Notes under the pieces: generated by a model
Seen by the model: the letters and a program-made list of their open reading frames with translations, nothing else
What the model was told of the DNA's origin: nothing
Databases searched by the model: none
Translations under genes and position numbers: made by a program
Shown here: positions 1 through 12,183 of the stretch, piece by piece
Layout of the letters: each line of letters opens with the position of its first letter
How positions within the stretch are numbered: the first letter of the stretch is position 1
Assembly: GCA_010015675.1 (NCBI GenBank)
Contig: ML977000.1
Span: 413,905-477,904 of the forward strand
Length of the DNA stretch: 64,000 nt
Direction: 5' to 3'
DNA from: Byssothecium circinans
Lineage: Eukaryota; Ascomycota; Dothideomycetes; Pleosporales; Massarinaceae

Positions 1-845
1 CGAGTGCGCTAGGAGAGCGGCACTAGGTGTCTAAACAGGCTTCATGAGCCGTTGAACCCATGTCTCTCGCCGGCTCATCCTTATCCACGATTCCCTGGCG
101 ACACGCTGCGTCTGGTCTTGCGTGCATTGACAGTGCAGGCACCCATGCCCTGCGCTTGGTTTCCCAGACATGCAGCTTACGCTTCATGCGCATGCTGGTT
201 AGGCCTGCTAACCCTGTAACTTCAATCCGCGCCCACGCCGCGTCTCGGGTCCTTCGAGGCCTCCAAGCTCCATCAAGGTAGCGTGTAGGTACCGGTAGTT
301 GCCATTCCAGCTCGAGGACCGAAGTGAATCGCCTGCAGCTCGTAACCCGTTGAGCTAAGAGTCGACTCAGTGCCGGTTGCACGTCCCCCCGCCCAGCCAT
401 TGCTCGCTCTGCGGCCGCCACAGAGAATATTGGAGGGGAGGACGAGGACCCAGGCATCCTTCGACGATGCAGCTACCAGCTTCCACCTTGAGTCCAGCCC
501 GAGCGAGTCCGGCGCGGGGACGACAGGCTCGCACGACAGCTATGTGGAGGAAAACTCAGCGAGCGGGAGGTGGACAGGGCGGTACGGCTGTTTGTGGCCT
601 GTCTCAAGCATGGCGGCGAAGTTGTCGGCACGTCCCGAACGGAGTGGTGTGTTCATGTGGAAGATTCAACGATGATCACGTGATAGAGCTAGTAGCGATT
701 ATGTCAGCGCTCTCCGCAACGGCAGACAATGCTCACTGTTTCACGGGCAGTGTTGCCTTGACTACGACATCCACCCCAGCCCTCCTACACCGCGCCTTCT
801 TCTCCTCTCATCCCCATTATAACGTGTCCATCTTAAGTCAATACA
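1..845. other. Gene-free left edge and promoter of the WW-domain gene
   Basis: I see no gene here. Open frames on both strands overlap each other and lack family signatures or splice-supported extensions. The last 150 bases before the ATG at 846 are pyrimidine-rich on the plus strand, as is common for fungal promoters and 5' leaders. Confidence 0.5.
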
Positions 846-1741
846 ATGGCGTCGGAAGAACCGCGCGACTCTGCGCCCGCCGTGGACCAGGCCGCGGAAC
901 CCGAGTCGACGGCGCGGCTTGACGAGACGTTGCAACAGGAAGACGGGGAAGTCGCGGAGAGTGATGGCGACAGCGCAAGTGCTGTTCCTATGACAAGGAC
1001 CAGCTCGGGCGACAGAATCAAAGCGACACCAGCTCCCAGCGACCCGCCCCTGCCGTACGACGAGGCACCGCCCGAGGACGATGGGTGGGACTTTCAGTGG
1101 GACAGCAACGCGAATGCATACTACTTCTACAACCGCTACACGGGCAGGTCGCAGTGGGAGAACCCCCGACAGCCCCAGGCCGCCGATACTAGCAACGGAT
1201 CGTACGACAGGTTTGCTAACTACTTATCACTGCCTTTCTTTACCTTCTTATCCTAATACGTACCCGTCGCAGATACGCCAGCAGCTCAACTGCCGCACCC
1301 GGCACATCCTCCCCGCCCAAACGTCGTTATGGCGGCTACAACCCAGCTATTCACGGCAGCTATGACCCGAATGCCGACTATGCTAAGGAGGCTGAACGCG
1401 AAGAGGAGGAGGCCGAGGCCGCTCTCGCTGCTGCTACAACCGCTGCAATTGCGGTTCCCAAAGCCAGTGACGAGTATGCCACTGCTGCACACTTTAACCG
1501 CTTCAATGGGCGCTTTCAGCAGGCCGACATGAACCCGGAATACCACAACGATGAGAACAAGAGCAAGCGTCAGATGAACGCATTCTTCGACGTAGATGCT
1601 GCCGCCAACAGCCATGATGGTCGAAGTCTCAAAGCTGAGCGTCGAGGCAAAACTCTTAGTAAGAAGGAGTTGAAGACGTTCCAGGAAAAGCGCAGAAACA
1701 AAAAGGACGAGAAACGTCGTGCTTGGCTGACTCGGGACTAA
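846..1741 (+). CDS. WW-domain protein, probably splicing-associated
   Basis: Two exons (846-1210 and 1273-1741) separated by a 62-nt intron that starts GTTTGC and ends CGCAG; the junction restores an Arg codon, giving 277 aa. The N-terminal 75 residues are acidic and disordered. A single WW domain lies at about residues 79-109, with the paired tryptophans and the YYFYN core. The C-terminus is a basic helix containing LSKKELKTFQEKRRNKKDEK. WW domains bind proline-rich ligands, and fungal proteins with one WW domain and this basic tail are usually linked to pre-mRNA splicing. That role is inferred from layout, not shown. The gene converges on the YAR1-like gene. Confidence 0.8.
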
Positions 1742-2269
1742 GTCCTGGCGGTAAGGACAAATTCATACGTGAAGCCCAACGACGACTAACACGGGATTTA
1801 GAGGACATGCATTACCAGAGCTGTCTGCCATTTCCCCAAGATCTTACGGCTTCTTGTTGCAAGACAAACGGTGCAGTGTATGACTATTTCGAAGGTCCAA
1901 ATTTGCTTTCTTGCATATCCACATTTCGTGCATCGGCTAGTTCCAGGGCACGTCTTGGTAGTTACCGTACCCGTGTTCACCGAAGAGCAACAAAATTGCC
2001 GATAATGGATTTTTAATATGTACCGTTCGCCTTGATGAGGAGTGTAATACTATCCTATCTCTATTGCATCTTTTCGGTCGCGCTCTTTGCCCTCGATTGT
2101 TGTCTGCTGACTAGCACGTTGCTACGAAGTAGGCGCCGTGCCACCCGCGTAGCTATGATCTGGCCACAGCTTGGGGATCTATCCCAGGTCCCACGCTTCG
2201 GACAACTTTCATGCCCTTCTGGAGCATCAACCAATGTATATATCAAGCTCGTTACCTCCTTTTGCCAAC
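1742..2269. other. Convergent intergenic spacer
   Basis: This spacer lies between the 3' ends of the WW-domain and ankyrin genes. No gene, RNA or clear repeat is visible. It must contain both poly(A) sites. Confidence 0.5.
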
Positions 2270-2963
2270 TCATCCACCCTGGGAGTTGCTTGCCGCGTCC
2301 AGACCCTCCATCTGTCTCCTCACATCCTCAATGCCATCTGCACTTGCTTCGCCATTGGTGTGCCCCTCGGCCTTACTCCCGTCGCCTTCGTCACCCTCAT
2401 CATCATTGCCCTGTCCAATCCCCTTTTCCAATTCCTCTACAGCAGCAAGCAGCCACTCCACCACCTCACCCTTATCATTAATCTCAGCCTCGAACACGGA
2501 GTCGTGACCTGCCTTGTTGATTATCGTCACATCAGCGCCAGCCTGCACGAGAAGTTTGACGCTTTCCAAGTGGCCGTTCAGTGCCGCCCAGTGGAGCGCT
2601 GTGTTACCGGAGTCGTTGATCGCGTTGATAAGCCCCGATGCGGGTGTGGAGGGCACAGTGGTATTTGCCGTGCTAGTCGACACGAGAAGTTTGATAATGT
2701 CTCGCCCTGCAGTCAGCAAGGATCTTTCCACTAACACCAGAGATTTGGGAATCGCACGTACCGAGATGACCATTGGCAGCAGCGTAGTGCAAAGCGGTAT
2801 TCTTAGTATAAGGATCTACTGCCCCTGCAAGAATTTCAGTGCTCGAGCGCTTGGTGGAGGTTGCAAGGTCGGATAGGTAGGTGGAGAGTTCGGCGGCTTC
2901 GTTCGCGCGAGACAGATAGAGGATTTCGTCGATTGAGTCTTCGTCCAGGTTTAAAGGCGCCAT
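2270..2963 (-). CDS. YAR1: Ankyrin-repeat protein, Yar1-like ribosomal protein S3 chaperone
   Basis: Exon 1 is 2762-2963 and exon 2 is 2270-2706. The 55-nt intron runs GTACGT to CTGCAG, and the join reads HLGRDIIKLL. The product is 212 aa. The N-terminal helix (LDEDSIDEILYLSRANE) is followed by ankyrin repeats (NTALHYAAANGHL; NTALHWAALNGHLESVKLL), then a GHDSVFEAE helix and an acidic tail. This size and order match yeast Yar1, which escorts Rps3 to the nucleus and pre-40S particles. The start at 2963 is preferred because it gives the family-like N-terminus; an in-frame ATG at 2990 would add nine residues. Function is inferred from the family. Confidence 0.85.
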
Positions 2964-5900
2964 TTTGGATGTGTTTCTTGATGCTGTCATGCAATGATCC
3001 GGTCTCAGTTTTTTTGGTGGGGTGTCGACTCTCGAGGGTAGTGCAGGTGGGGTCGGCACGCTAACCGAAAACAGGGAGGTTAGGACGGCACGGCACACTT
3101 TCATGTCGATCCTGCGCCATCTTCCAAATTTCCAAAATCCCGTCCCACGCAGGAGATGCTGCACGACGCGTTCATGGATGACTTTTATCCGCTCTGTTAT
3201 CTCCTACCTTATTGATGTCCTCACTGTCAATCTGCGGCGTCCCCTAGCGCACCTCGCTGCAAAGTGCGACTTCTATACGGCGCAATCTCGCCCAACGCAC
3301 CATAATATCCCGCGTCCGTCTACGGCAACAGAAGTCCTGCTACCTTTACCAACAGCTTGGACCTGGAGTATTGGAAGTCAAAGGGTAATCTGACATTTCA
3401 CTCTGCGTTATCTCGGTACTATGAGACTCCGCAAGAGTGCAGAGCCCAAGCTTATCCTAGGACAGCTCTTCATCAACCTGCCGCTATTCTTGTCGTCGAT
3501 TCACTTTCCATATGCTGTGCATCATCATTCAAACTTTGTGTTTATGAAGTGAAAGCTGTAGGGACTTACGGAAGCACTCCGACCCTGGTCGAGTGTGACG
3601 GGCGTTGAAACCCATTACAGCCACGCATCCTCAATTATGAGGTCGAGACGATTCATTTCCATACAAACCAGCATCATGCGAGTCAATCAACCGTACTCAC
3701 TAACCTTATTGACGCAAGATGGATGCACGACACAACCATTATCAACATTGCGAATCATTCTCATCCCCGTTAACTTACTCCCAACAGCCTGGTTTGCCTT
3801 CCACGTCTACCCCTCAACCCGTGTATTAGCCGTGTGTCAACTTTCAAGAAGCACTTCATCCTAAGTTCGTGTTTAACAAGGCAACCATCCCCAGCATGGC
3901 GCAATTTCCCGCTCACCTGGACCTTGCCTATATCCAACTGCTCAGCCTCAACGCGTGAGAATATGAGGATAAATGAACAAATCACACCACCACACAGAGA
4001 GTGGCATCTGTACGTACGTGTTACGGTGTAGGCGTAGAGAGGATTGACATCAGCTCAATCAAGAATCATATAGAGCGCTAACCTGGCATGAGCCTCCGGG
4101 ACGGAACTGACTCGAATAGGTACTCTCGGCGATTGCGCAAGTCAGGTCGGCACGCTGGGGTGTTTGGATGATCAGTGAACAAATGCAGGTACGCGCTTTC
4201 CGGGCCGACGTCAACTTTGATCAGTACGGGTCGCTGTTCAGTCCCCCCGGCTCGGAAGCCTAGCGCGGTTTAGTAACTTAACAAATCAGACTTGATTAAT
4301 AATTGGGAGAACCCGGGAGGAAAGTACTGTACACCGTCTGGTTCAAATGTCATTTTGTTCGATTTGCACCCATATTCAAAGAGTACAGATGGCAGATCCT
4401 AGCTGAGGGCAAGACATTCTTACACTCCCTCGCATCCCTGACTCCTTCTCTCCGGCTTGCTTCATAACGACTGAATAGTATATGCACATGTGATTTATCA
4501 ACTTCCAATACAAACAAGTAGGTAGTCTCGAAGGTTTCCAGAAATGTCATAGCTCGAACTCAATGCTGAGGTATGCTCACTGTCCCCTTCTGATGATCGT
4601 TATACAGATTAATCAACAGCCGGCATGTAAAATCAAGAGCTTTGCAACACTAGGTACAAGCGATATTGTCGATAGCGCGTTATGTACTCCGCTACCAGGT
4701 CTAGGTATCTTGTCTCCGCACGTGGATCCCTTGACCAGCTCAGCTGAATCCTCGCACTGTGAACTTTCAACATGCACCTCACGACCCTCATGGTTGCTGG
4801 ACCGAACATTCTAGGCGCCTAGTCAGACGCAAGGATGCTGCGTACCCTTAAAAAAAAGAATAGCGATTCCGTCAGCGGAAGAAACCGCTTCTGAGCTTCT
4901 CCTTTTGCTTTTGCTCATTTTTCGACAATCCCGAACGTGGCGCTCGGGAATCAAACGTGCGTTGGTTGAAATGTGCCGGTGCCAAAAGAGTAAAAAAGTG
5001 AAATCCGATGTGCCGAGGGCGGGCCCATTCGGTGCCGTGGTCTGTGGGCTTCGGAGCGTGTCCGAGGAAGAAGGGGAGATCCCTGCCAGTCGCCACATGG
5101 TGTCTTCGTCCTTTTGCGAACGTTCACCAACAAGCATCTACCAAGAATTGGCTTTTCCTTGATTATCAAGGTCGGTCGCCGTACCCTACTTCTCGCAGCC
5201 CGAGGTCATCGTCTAGTCACATGTCAAGCTTTGCAGCTTTGCAATGCTTTCAACAATCTGAGATGGGTGAAGCGTTGCAGGACTTTTGGACCAGTAATAC
5301 AGGTGAAGGTCAAATAACAAGAGACCAGGCGGCAACCATATGTCTTCCGCTCTTGAGTCTATCACAACATCAGGCACTGTACTCTTCCCTTCAATTCACA
5401 GGCATTCATTCCCCGCTTCTTCAATATTTTAAGTCTTTGTGCTCAAGAATCACTTTTCCTTTCGTACCTTACAGATACACAACTTTTCGCAAAGTCTACT
5501 GCTTCTTGATACTCTAATACTCATGGGCTGGTCAAACTTCTACATTATGACTCGGATTTTCTGCGACAGACGAGACGATGTCACGATAAATCACAGCTGT
5601 GCTGTCGTTGGTGTTGCCAATTCCTTATCTTGGATTTGGAGTTCCGCACTGCCCGTTTGCCATCATCTTTCCACCTGCCTCCTCACGCGATTGAAACAAT
5701 TCGCCGCACACCAAAGAACTTCAGCTCATATTTACCCACGCCCAACGAAGCACTTTTAACCTCTTCCTACTCTATTGTAAAAGAGCAGGCTTAGCTTTAC
5801 AATTCTATATTTTGTTAAAGTTAAAGGAGAGTAATTAACGTGTTAGTTATAGTGGGTGGACTTTAGTGAGAGAGTATTATATGTGCGGGGAATTCTTTCA

Positions 5901-6534
5901 ACCGCGTGCTCCTCTACCCTCTAGACCACCATCTCACCGTTTCAGATAATACAGCCTTCATCTCTGCATGCTGGTATCTATAATCATTCTGTAATCATAA
6001 GAGACTCCAGTGATCTCAGCCCACAATGCGCGTTTGCACCGTTTCCCGTCGACTCCTGAATCTCCCGCATGGAGCTCACATGCCCTCAGACCCTTCTTCA
6101 ACAAACACCCAAAGCGACACCGGAGCATCTCAACATGCTCTGTAATCTCCCAAGTCCAATGATGTATATGTTTTCATGGACCGGTGAGCGTGCTCCTAAC
6201 GCGAAACATGGCGGAAGGTGCGCGTCCGTTTGCTCCTTCCCTGCGTCACGTCCACTCAGTACTTGTATTCGCTCAGTAGTTGTGGCCACCGAGTACCATT
6301 TCCCAATTTCCACCTCCGCTGTCGCTCTGCTATCATGTCACACGCATCTATGAAGGGTTGCTCTTTCGCCTTGATATTTTTCGCCTTCTTTTCGTTCTCG
6401 CCTCTAATCCACCATACTGTCTGCATAATAGTGCTCTCGCATATACTTCGACATTTCCCAACGAGGGACGCATGATGTATCCCCTCGTTAAAGGTAACAC
6501 CCTGTCCAAAAGGCTTTGGAATGCGTGCTGATAC
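2964..6534. other. 3.6-kb region without recognisable genes
   Basis: Many short frames occur on both strands, but none shows domains, splice-supported continuation or protein-like composition. A short AT-rich patch at about 5760-5880 stands out from the more even surroundings and could be a decayed repeat. Promoter sequence for the ankyrin gene lies at the left end, and for the 6.5-kb gene at the right end. Confidence 0.45.
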
Positions 6535-7604
6535 ATGTCGATAGACATCGTCATCGATGCGATAGAGCGAGCCAAGGACTTGATCACGAAATGGCCACCC
6601 TCCTTTCCGTCTATTATCGAAGCAGAGAACTACGTCTGCGGTATCCTTTCATGGAAGCTGTTCCGCTACGGTTGCTCGCCCACGGCCCCACGATATATCA
6701 AGGAGCAAGTCCAGGCAAGGACTCATCATGGTATTGCAATGAAAGCGTACAAATCTCGAAGCTTCACTCTTGACCAAGCTCCACGGCCAAAGTTTGTCCT
6801 CTGGAGTACATCCCTCCTTCCCATCCTTCCGACGCCTTTGTATTCTGACTAATTGGTTTAGATGCTGTTGAAGCGGGAGTGAAGCGGGCCACAGCCGTGG
6901 TCAAATGGTACCCCCACTCATTCCAGCACATCAATGCGGCTCGAGCATTCGTAAAGTGTATCTGCAAAGGCAAGGGTATTTTATTCGAGACCGTCACAGG
7001 TGTACATCCTGCCCAGATAGCGATGTACATCTACTATCACACTGCTCGTCGAGCCTACGAAGCGGGAATATTCTCCCTCGAAGAGAAGCCTGACATCAAG
7101 AAACATGCTACGAACCGAAGCAACTCCACGGCTTCTGCCCCCAACACCTCCCCTCCCGCTATGAGCCCTACCAAGACGATCATTCAGCCTGTCCAGTCCA
7201 GTGTTCAGCCTGGACACGCGGCTAGCCGTGAAGATGTGGCCTCCGAATCGCTCATGCAAAGGCTCTGTAGCAAGCGAGTAGAGACCGAGGAGAAGAGCGA
7301 TTCGAATGAGAGTGAGGAGTCGCATGAAGAGCATATGTTGGGCGTGCCCTCTCCCATCACCACTTGCGCCTCCACATCTTCTACCGTGCTGCCTGGAATA
7401 CTCATCGACCTTCTCGAGGGCTCTTGTGAAGAATTGGGTAATCTCATCTACCCTCCCGAATCGCCTTGCGAAGACTTAGGTGATCTCATCGACCTTCGAT
7501 CGCCTGAGCCACTGCCAAAGCTCTGCAACGATGATGTTGATCTCATCGACCTTTCCACCGACAGTACTACCTCCTTTGAGGACGAGTCTTTCAACGTAAT
7601 TTAA
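6535..7604 (+). CDS. Unrecognised protein with a tandemly duplicated domain and DLIDL-type tail repeats
   Basis: Exons 6535-6805 and 6862-7604, with a 56-nt intron starting GTACAT and ending GGTTTAG; the product is 337 aa. I do not recognise the family. Residues about 8-83 and 92-167 align with each other: both have the pattern KW-x-P-x-SF, then A-x(3)-[YF]-V, a central Lys-rich segment, and an end like FTLDQAP or FSLEEKP. The intron falls between the two copies. The rest is Ser/Thr/Glu-rich and disordered. Near the C-terminus an LIDL-like motif recurs four times (codons near 7401, 7443, 7485 and 7542). No signal peptide or membrane segment is seen. The start is the first ATG in the duplicated frame; an upstream exon cannot be excluded. 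Confidence 0.6.
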
Positions 7605-8114
7605 TCCTTCTGCTTCCTAACCTGTAGCGAGTCTGCTAACATTACGACAGGGGCTTGTGAGCGCCATCAAGATTGAGCAAACCAACCTACTCGATTAGTG
7701 TCAAAAAAAGATTGCGGATATCCGGATAGCGGAATGATCGGGAGAAAAGTATCTAGATTTTTGAAAACGATCGGCTTCAATAGCTTTGCCATTGAGTATC
7801 AGCAGGCACGGCTCTCGAATTCTCTGTTTCTAAGGGTGAGGAACGGTCTGCGAAAACGGCAGTGTATCAGAATCACCTCGAGTATCGGCGGGTCAGGTGT
7901 ACTGATCCCACATCAAATGTTGTGTTCATCATCTTCATCTCACATTTCCAAGGTTACATAAAATCAAATATACAACATCACAACCCTCATGACCACTGAC
8001 AAATCTCTCCACCCGAGTATCATCATCAACGTAGCGCCGCACCTCACCTATCCAAAACCAAATCAAAATCAAAGTCAAAATCCCAATGCCATGCCCATCT
8101 CCACATACCCCCCT
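7605..8114. other. Convergent spacer
   Basis: This lies between the ends of the duplicated-domain gene and the Mpo1-like gene. I see no gene. A CA-rich, AAATC-repeating stretch at about 8050-8090 is the only local bias. Confidence 0.45.
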
Positions 8115-9059
8115 CTACTCCTTCTTCCCCGCCTTCAACTTCGCAACCTCAATCTCAATCCCCTCCTCGACCTCCTTCTGCAAGCCCTTATAAAACCCCA
8201 ACTTAAACAGCACCTCGTACCACACAAACAACGGGGCCAAGAACAGGGCCTGCACCAAATTATCCAGCAGCGCAGGCTTCCTGCCTTCGAACTTGCCGTG
8301 GCCGATGAACTGAAGGATCCAGCTCACGACGTGGACGCCCACGGCGATGCTGTTGACTTTTGTGCGGTCGTAGGTGGTGGAGAGGCGGTTGGCGAGGGAG
8401 GCGGCGCCGAGGATTAGCGGGGTGGCGGAGGCGCCGGCGATGTTGGGGGAGAGGGTGAGGTAGAGCGTCGAGTAGGTTAGGGAGGCTATGGTGCCGACGT
8501 TTAGGGGGAGGCTGGTGGGGAGGTCAGTGAGGGTGCTTGATGCGATGGTCATGAGAAGAGTGGGGTATGGGTTGAGGGGGGATGCGATGGAGCGTACCCG
8601 AGCCTAGCGAGGAGCGCTGGCGTCTTGAGCGAGGGCGTGTTGGAGCCCTGTTGAAGGTATTAGCTTGGTATTTTGATATCGCCATGTCGGTGTGGGAGTG
8701 CGATGGGATGCGGGATGCAAAGGCGCATGCCGCTTAGCCTTCTGTAAAGAAGTCTACCAGATCCCACATCGTCAGAACGAAGGGCTAGTACCAACGTACA
8801 AAGATAAACGCAGTGCCCAAAAGAATCGGCACGCAAGCTACATGGATCGCCACATTGGTCTACGACGTATCAGCTCGCTGCAAGGCCAACAGCTGCGTTG
8901 TAGCTTTGGGGTGACGAACGGGTTCGCGATGATAGGCGCCGTACTAGCATCACAACGTTAGTCTAGGTGACCTCTACCCCACAGATGTCGGGCTCAGGGG
9001 ATACAGAGAGTTCGCGCACGTACAAAGACGAGGTTCTTCTTGAGATCAAAGAGCGGCAT
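8115..9059 (-). CDS. MPO1: Mpo1-like 2-hydroxy fatty acid dioxygenase (DUF962), endoplasmic reticulum
   Basis: Five exons by splice signals and frame: 9024-9059, 8920-8943, 8800-8859, 8598-8647 and 8115-8535, giving 196 aa. All four introns are GT-AG. The N-terminus reads MPLFDLKKNLVFYGAYH, then NVAIHVACVP, then hydrophobic segments, then GVHVVSWILQFIGHG. His17, His26, His125 and His136 fit the conserved metal-binding histidines of the family. Yeast Mpo1 is an Fe(II) dioxygenase of fatty-acid alpha-oxidation in phytosphingosine breakdown. The length matches the family. A TATATATA block near 9229-9236, about 170 bp upstream of the ATG, may be the TATA element. Two exons are only 24 and 36 nt long, so automated prediction is likely to miss them. 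Confidence 0.88.
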
Positions 9060-10029
9060 TTTGGCGTAACGGCTGCTCGGGAAAAGGATACGTTAAGATG
9101 TTGGTGTAGCGTTACGGAAGATGTTGCGGATCGCGGGATGGTGGGCGCGGGCGCAGTCACATATACCAGACAAGATGCACAGCTCAGCAGCCTCAGCTTT
9201 CACGGAACGAAACACACGTATGTACGGAGTATATATACAGCAGTGAGCTGAACAGCAAGTCACACCACTCACAGCCTTCCATTCCTTCACTTATATTGGG
9301 TATTCTCACCCGGGGACCAAGACGGAGTTTCGTACAGATGCAGCGGCATGGCAGGCGCACATGTGCGGCCAGTAAGGTGTTGGGGCGCGTTGCCGAGGCT
9401 TGGACCGCATGCAGTTAGTGTGCGAAGGAGGGAAGGTGCGGCCGTTGCATGTGGGTTGTCGCTTCTCGGATGGGCTTGCCGGTGGATGCGGGTGGAGCGA
9501 AGTTGGGTGGTTGGTGGGGTTTGACGTCAGGTGTGGGCTACGTGGGACCCATCTTATTTGTACGTCGGCATCTTTCTTCTTTTTTGTACCTTCACCATGT
9601 TTCCAAGGCGAGTGCGAACTAGGGGAGTTAGAGCTGAGGGGGACTTGCTGAAGAGGTGGAATGCAGGTGCGCGGAAGCGAGATGAACGGACAGCTACGAT
9701 ACACCGATGACTACGGGCGGAGCGACGGCCTTCAACGGGTACGTTGCCTTACCGAGAGCAAGAATCATTCAGAAGGTATTGTAGGAGGCCAACACGGAAC
9801 AACGAGACCTGCCAGCAGCGCACGCGTGGATGATATATTGAGCATGACATTAGCGAATGACTACCCTAAACATGTCAAGCTATGGACCGAAACCAAATCG
9901 TGGTAATAAACTACCGCATGTCGAAATCTTTCATTCCACCGAACCGCCAGCGATGCCATCCATCCGAATTCCGCATCACCTATTATGATCCGCATTTACG
10001 CAATATATCGAGCGAGACCCGCAATATAT
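9060..10029. other. Upstream region of the Mpo1-like gene and 3' flank of the transporter
   Basis: No gene is supported. A 132-codon minus-strand frame at 9306-9704 has low-complexity Pro/His/Ser composition and no recognisable domain, so I treat it as chance. Confidence 0.45.
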
Positions 10030-12183
10030 CTATGCCTTGCCGACAACAGGTTTCGTCTCGAGGATATGCTCGTCGCCAAACTTGTAAAGGACCGGTTTCT
10101 TGAGGCCCTTCTTACGGAGGACGTACGTCTTGAACCACCAAGGCAGGTTCTCGCTAACCTGGTACTTCATGTGCGTACGCGTCGGCACAGCGAAGATGTA
10201 GTCGAGCTCTTCAAGAGTGCGCTGTTTGGTCTCGGGCAGCCACAGGAAGCTGTTCAATGTTAGTTGCTATGTACTAGCAAAAATAATACGGGACTGAGAT
10301 TTACATCATGACGAGGGCGACGATGTTCAGGCCGGCGTAGAGACCGAACACACCTTGCGGCTTCAGCTTCTTCAACATCGTGGGCAGGGTAAGCGACAAG
10401 ATTGAAGCCCAGAAGTTGTTAGTTGCCACAGCATACGACATTCCGATCTCACGATGAGATAGCGGGAAGACCTCGGCCGAGTATGTGAAAGACACCGGCC
10501 CGGCACCCGGGGAGTAGAAGGCGCCGAACAGGTAGACGAACATGGAGATCAAACCAAGATGGGCCTTGCTATCCTGCGGGATGTAATAGCACATTCCGGC
10601 AGCCAAGAGCGTCCAGAACATGTTGGGGAACGTGAAGAGCAGGAGTCCACGGCGACCAAAGGTATCGATCGTCCATACGGCTGGCCAAGCGAACACGAAG
10701 TTGACGAGACCGAATCCGAAAGACGCGATGAGAGCCTCCTTATTCGTAGCACCGCCCTCCTTAAATATCGTACTAGAGTAAAAGGCGATGATGTTGACAC
10801 CGCACATCTGTTGTCCAATCATGATGATACCGGCAGCTTGCGTAGCACGGCGGATACGAGGAATGGTGAAGAGTTCGATGAAGCGGGTGAACATATTGCT
10901 CTCAGGCTTGAGACCGGATTCCCGCACAAGGACCTCTTCCTGAGCCAAGAGCGCATGCGTGTAATACAGATCGCGAGCGGCCTGGAGCGGGGTGTTTCGC
11001 AGACGCAGGAAGGACTTGTAGGCCTTGTGGTATCGGCGCTTCTTCATCAACCAACGGGGGGACTCCGGAACGAAGAAAACCCCGAAGACGAGTGGGACGG
11101 CGGGGATGAAAGCGGAACCCAGTTGTAAACGCCAGGAGATAGCGCCGGTGTTCTGTGAAAGTACGGTCAGCAACTCATTTCGTGCGTACTATTGAGCTTT
11201 GAAAAACTTACCATGACCACGAGGTTAGCAACGGTACCAAGGAAAATGCCAAACGCCGTCCAGATTTGCCACGACATGACCAGACCACCGCGGACATTGG
11301 CGGGCACGATTTCAGCAGAGAATACAGGTACAGTCACTTCTTTTAGGCCCATTCCTATTCCCAATAGGACACGGCAAACGGCGAGTTGAGGCCAAGTCTG
11401 GGTAAGGCCGGATCCAATGGGGGCAACAACGGAAAAGATAGCGGCGACGAAGATGGTCTTCTTGCGGCCCAACAGCTCGTTGACAGGGTCGGAGATCCAT
11501 GCGGTGAAGACAGCGATGGCAATGTATGGAAGCGAATTGATGAGGCCAACAATCCAGGCGTTCTTCGCGCAGGTAGCAGCGTTTGCGGCGATTGCACAGA
11601 ATTCGCCGCCATCAGGAATACCAAATCGCTCAGCAAAGGTCAGGTTGGCACCGTTTGATCCCGTCTGATCCCATCCTTGAATAGCGGCGGCAATTGAGTT
11701 CAGGATGATAGTCAGATAGAGCACTCTTGGCAGCTTCCAACGGTTCGTGACCTCCTCGCGGAGGACGGTTCGGTCAGCCTCGTCGAGCTCTGTGATGTCA
11801 TCGAGGAATCCGGGGGATTGGGCAGCGAGTGCGCCCTTCATGAGCAAGTCCTTCTCAGCTTCCAGGCCATGTTCGGTGGCGAAGGCAGCGACATCAGCTA
11901 AAAGCTGAGCCTTGGGGATGTCGACGAGAGGGTTGCGTATTCTGCGGCCGCAGTCAGCACGTAGCATTGTCACTGACAGCTCAGGTGACTTACACTCCAT
12001 CGGTATTGGCAGTGAGCTGGGTGATGCTCCGGCGGCGCTTCTCTGCATTGTCTAGAGAGCTGCTATGCCCACGGGCCGGTTCAGCGACGGGCCTAGATGG
12101 ATTAGCATGGAGAAAATCCAATGGGTTATCTATCTCACGCGTCCGACTTACTCGATCGTGGTCACGTCCTTGGAATCAGCCAT
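10030..12183 (-). CDS. Major facilitator superfamily sugar/polyol transporter
   Basis: Five exons: 12152-12183, 11994-12092, 11212-11941, 10305-11152 and 10030-10249, giving 642 aa. All introns are GT-AG and 52-65 nt long. A long cytosolic N-terminus ends in [13 protein letters not shown]. Sugar-porter signatures follow: GRKKTIF after TM2-3, [10 protein letters not shown] after TM6, [14 protein letters not shown] in TM7, and [15 protein letters not shown] after TM12. The tail continues with [10 protein letters not shown]. This subgroup, with its N-terminal NPL/IP block, is widespread in filamentous fungi and often labelled inositol or sugar transporter; the substrate cannot be read from sequence. 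It should sit in the plasma membrane. Confidence 0.87.

Noticed and set aside
300..375. tRNA-like box A (TTAGCTCAACGGG) on the minus strand
   Set aside because: A D-arm-like GCTC/GAGC stem is present, but no anticodon stem, T-arm or acceptor stem could be paired.
23..457. 144-codon minus-strand frame at the left edge
   Set aside because: No domain, overlapped by plus-strand frames, and no splice-supported extension.
4823..5517. Stacked open frames on both strands near 5 kb
   Set aside because: Competing phases, low-information composition and no motif.
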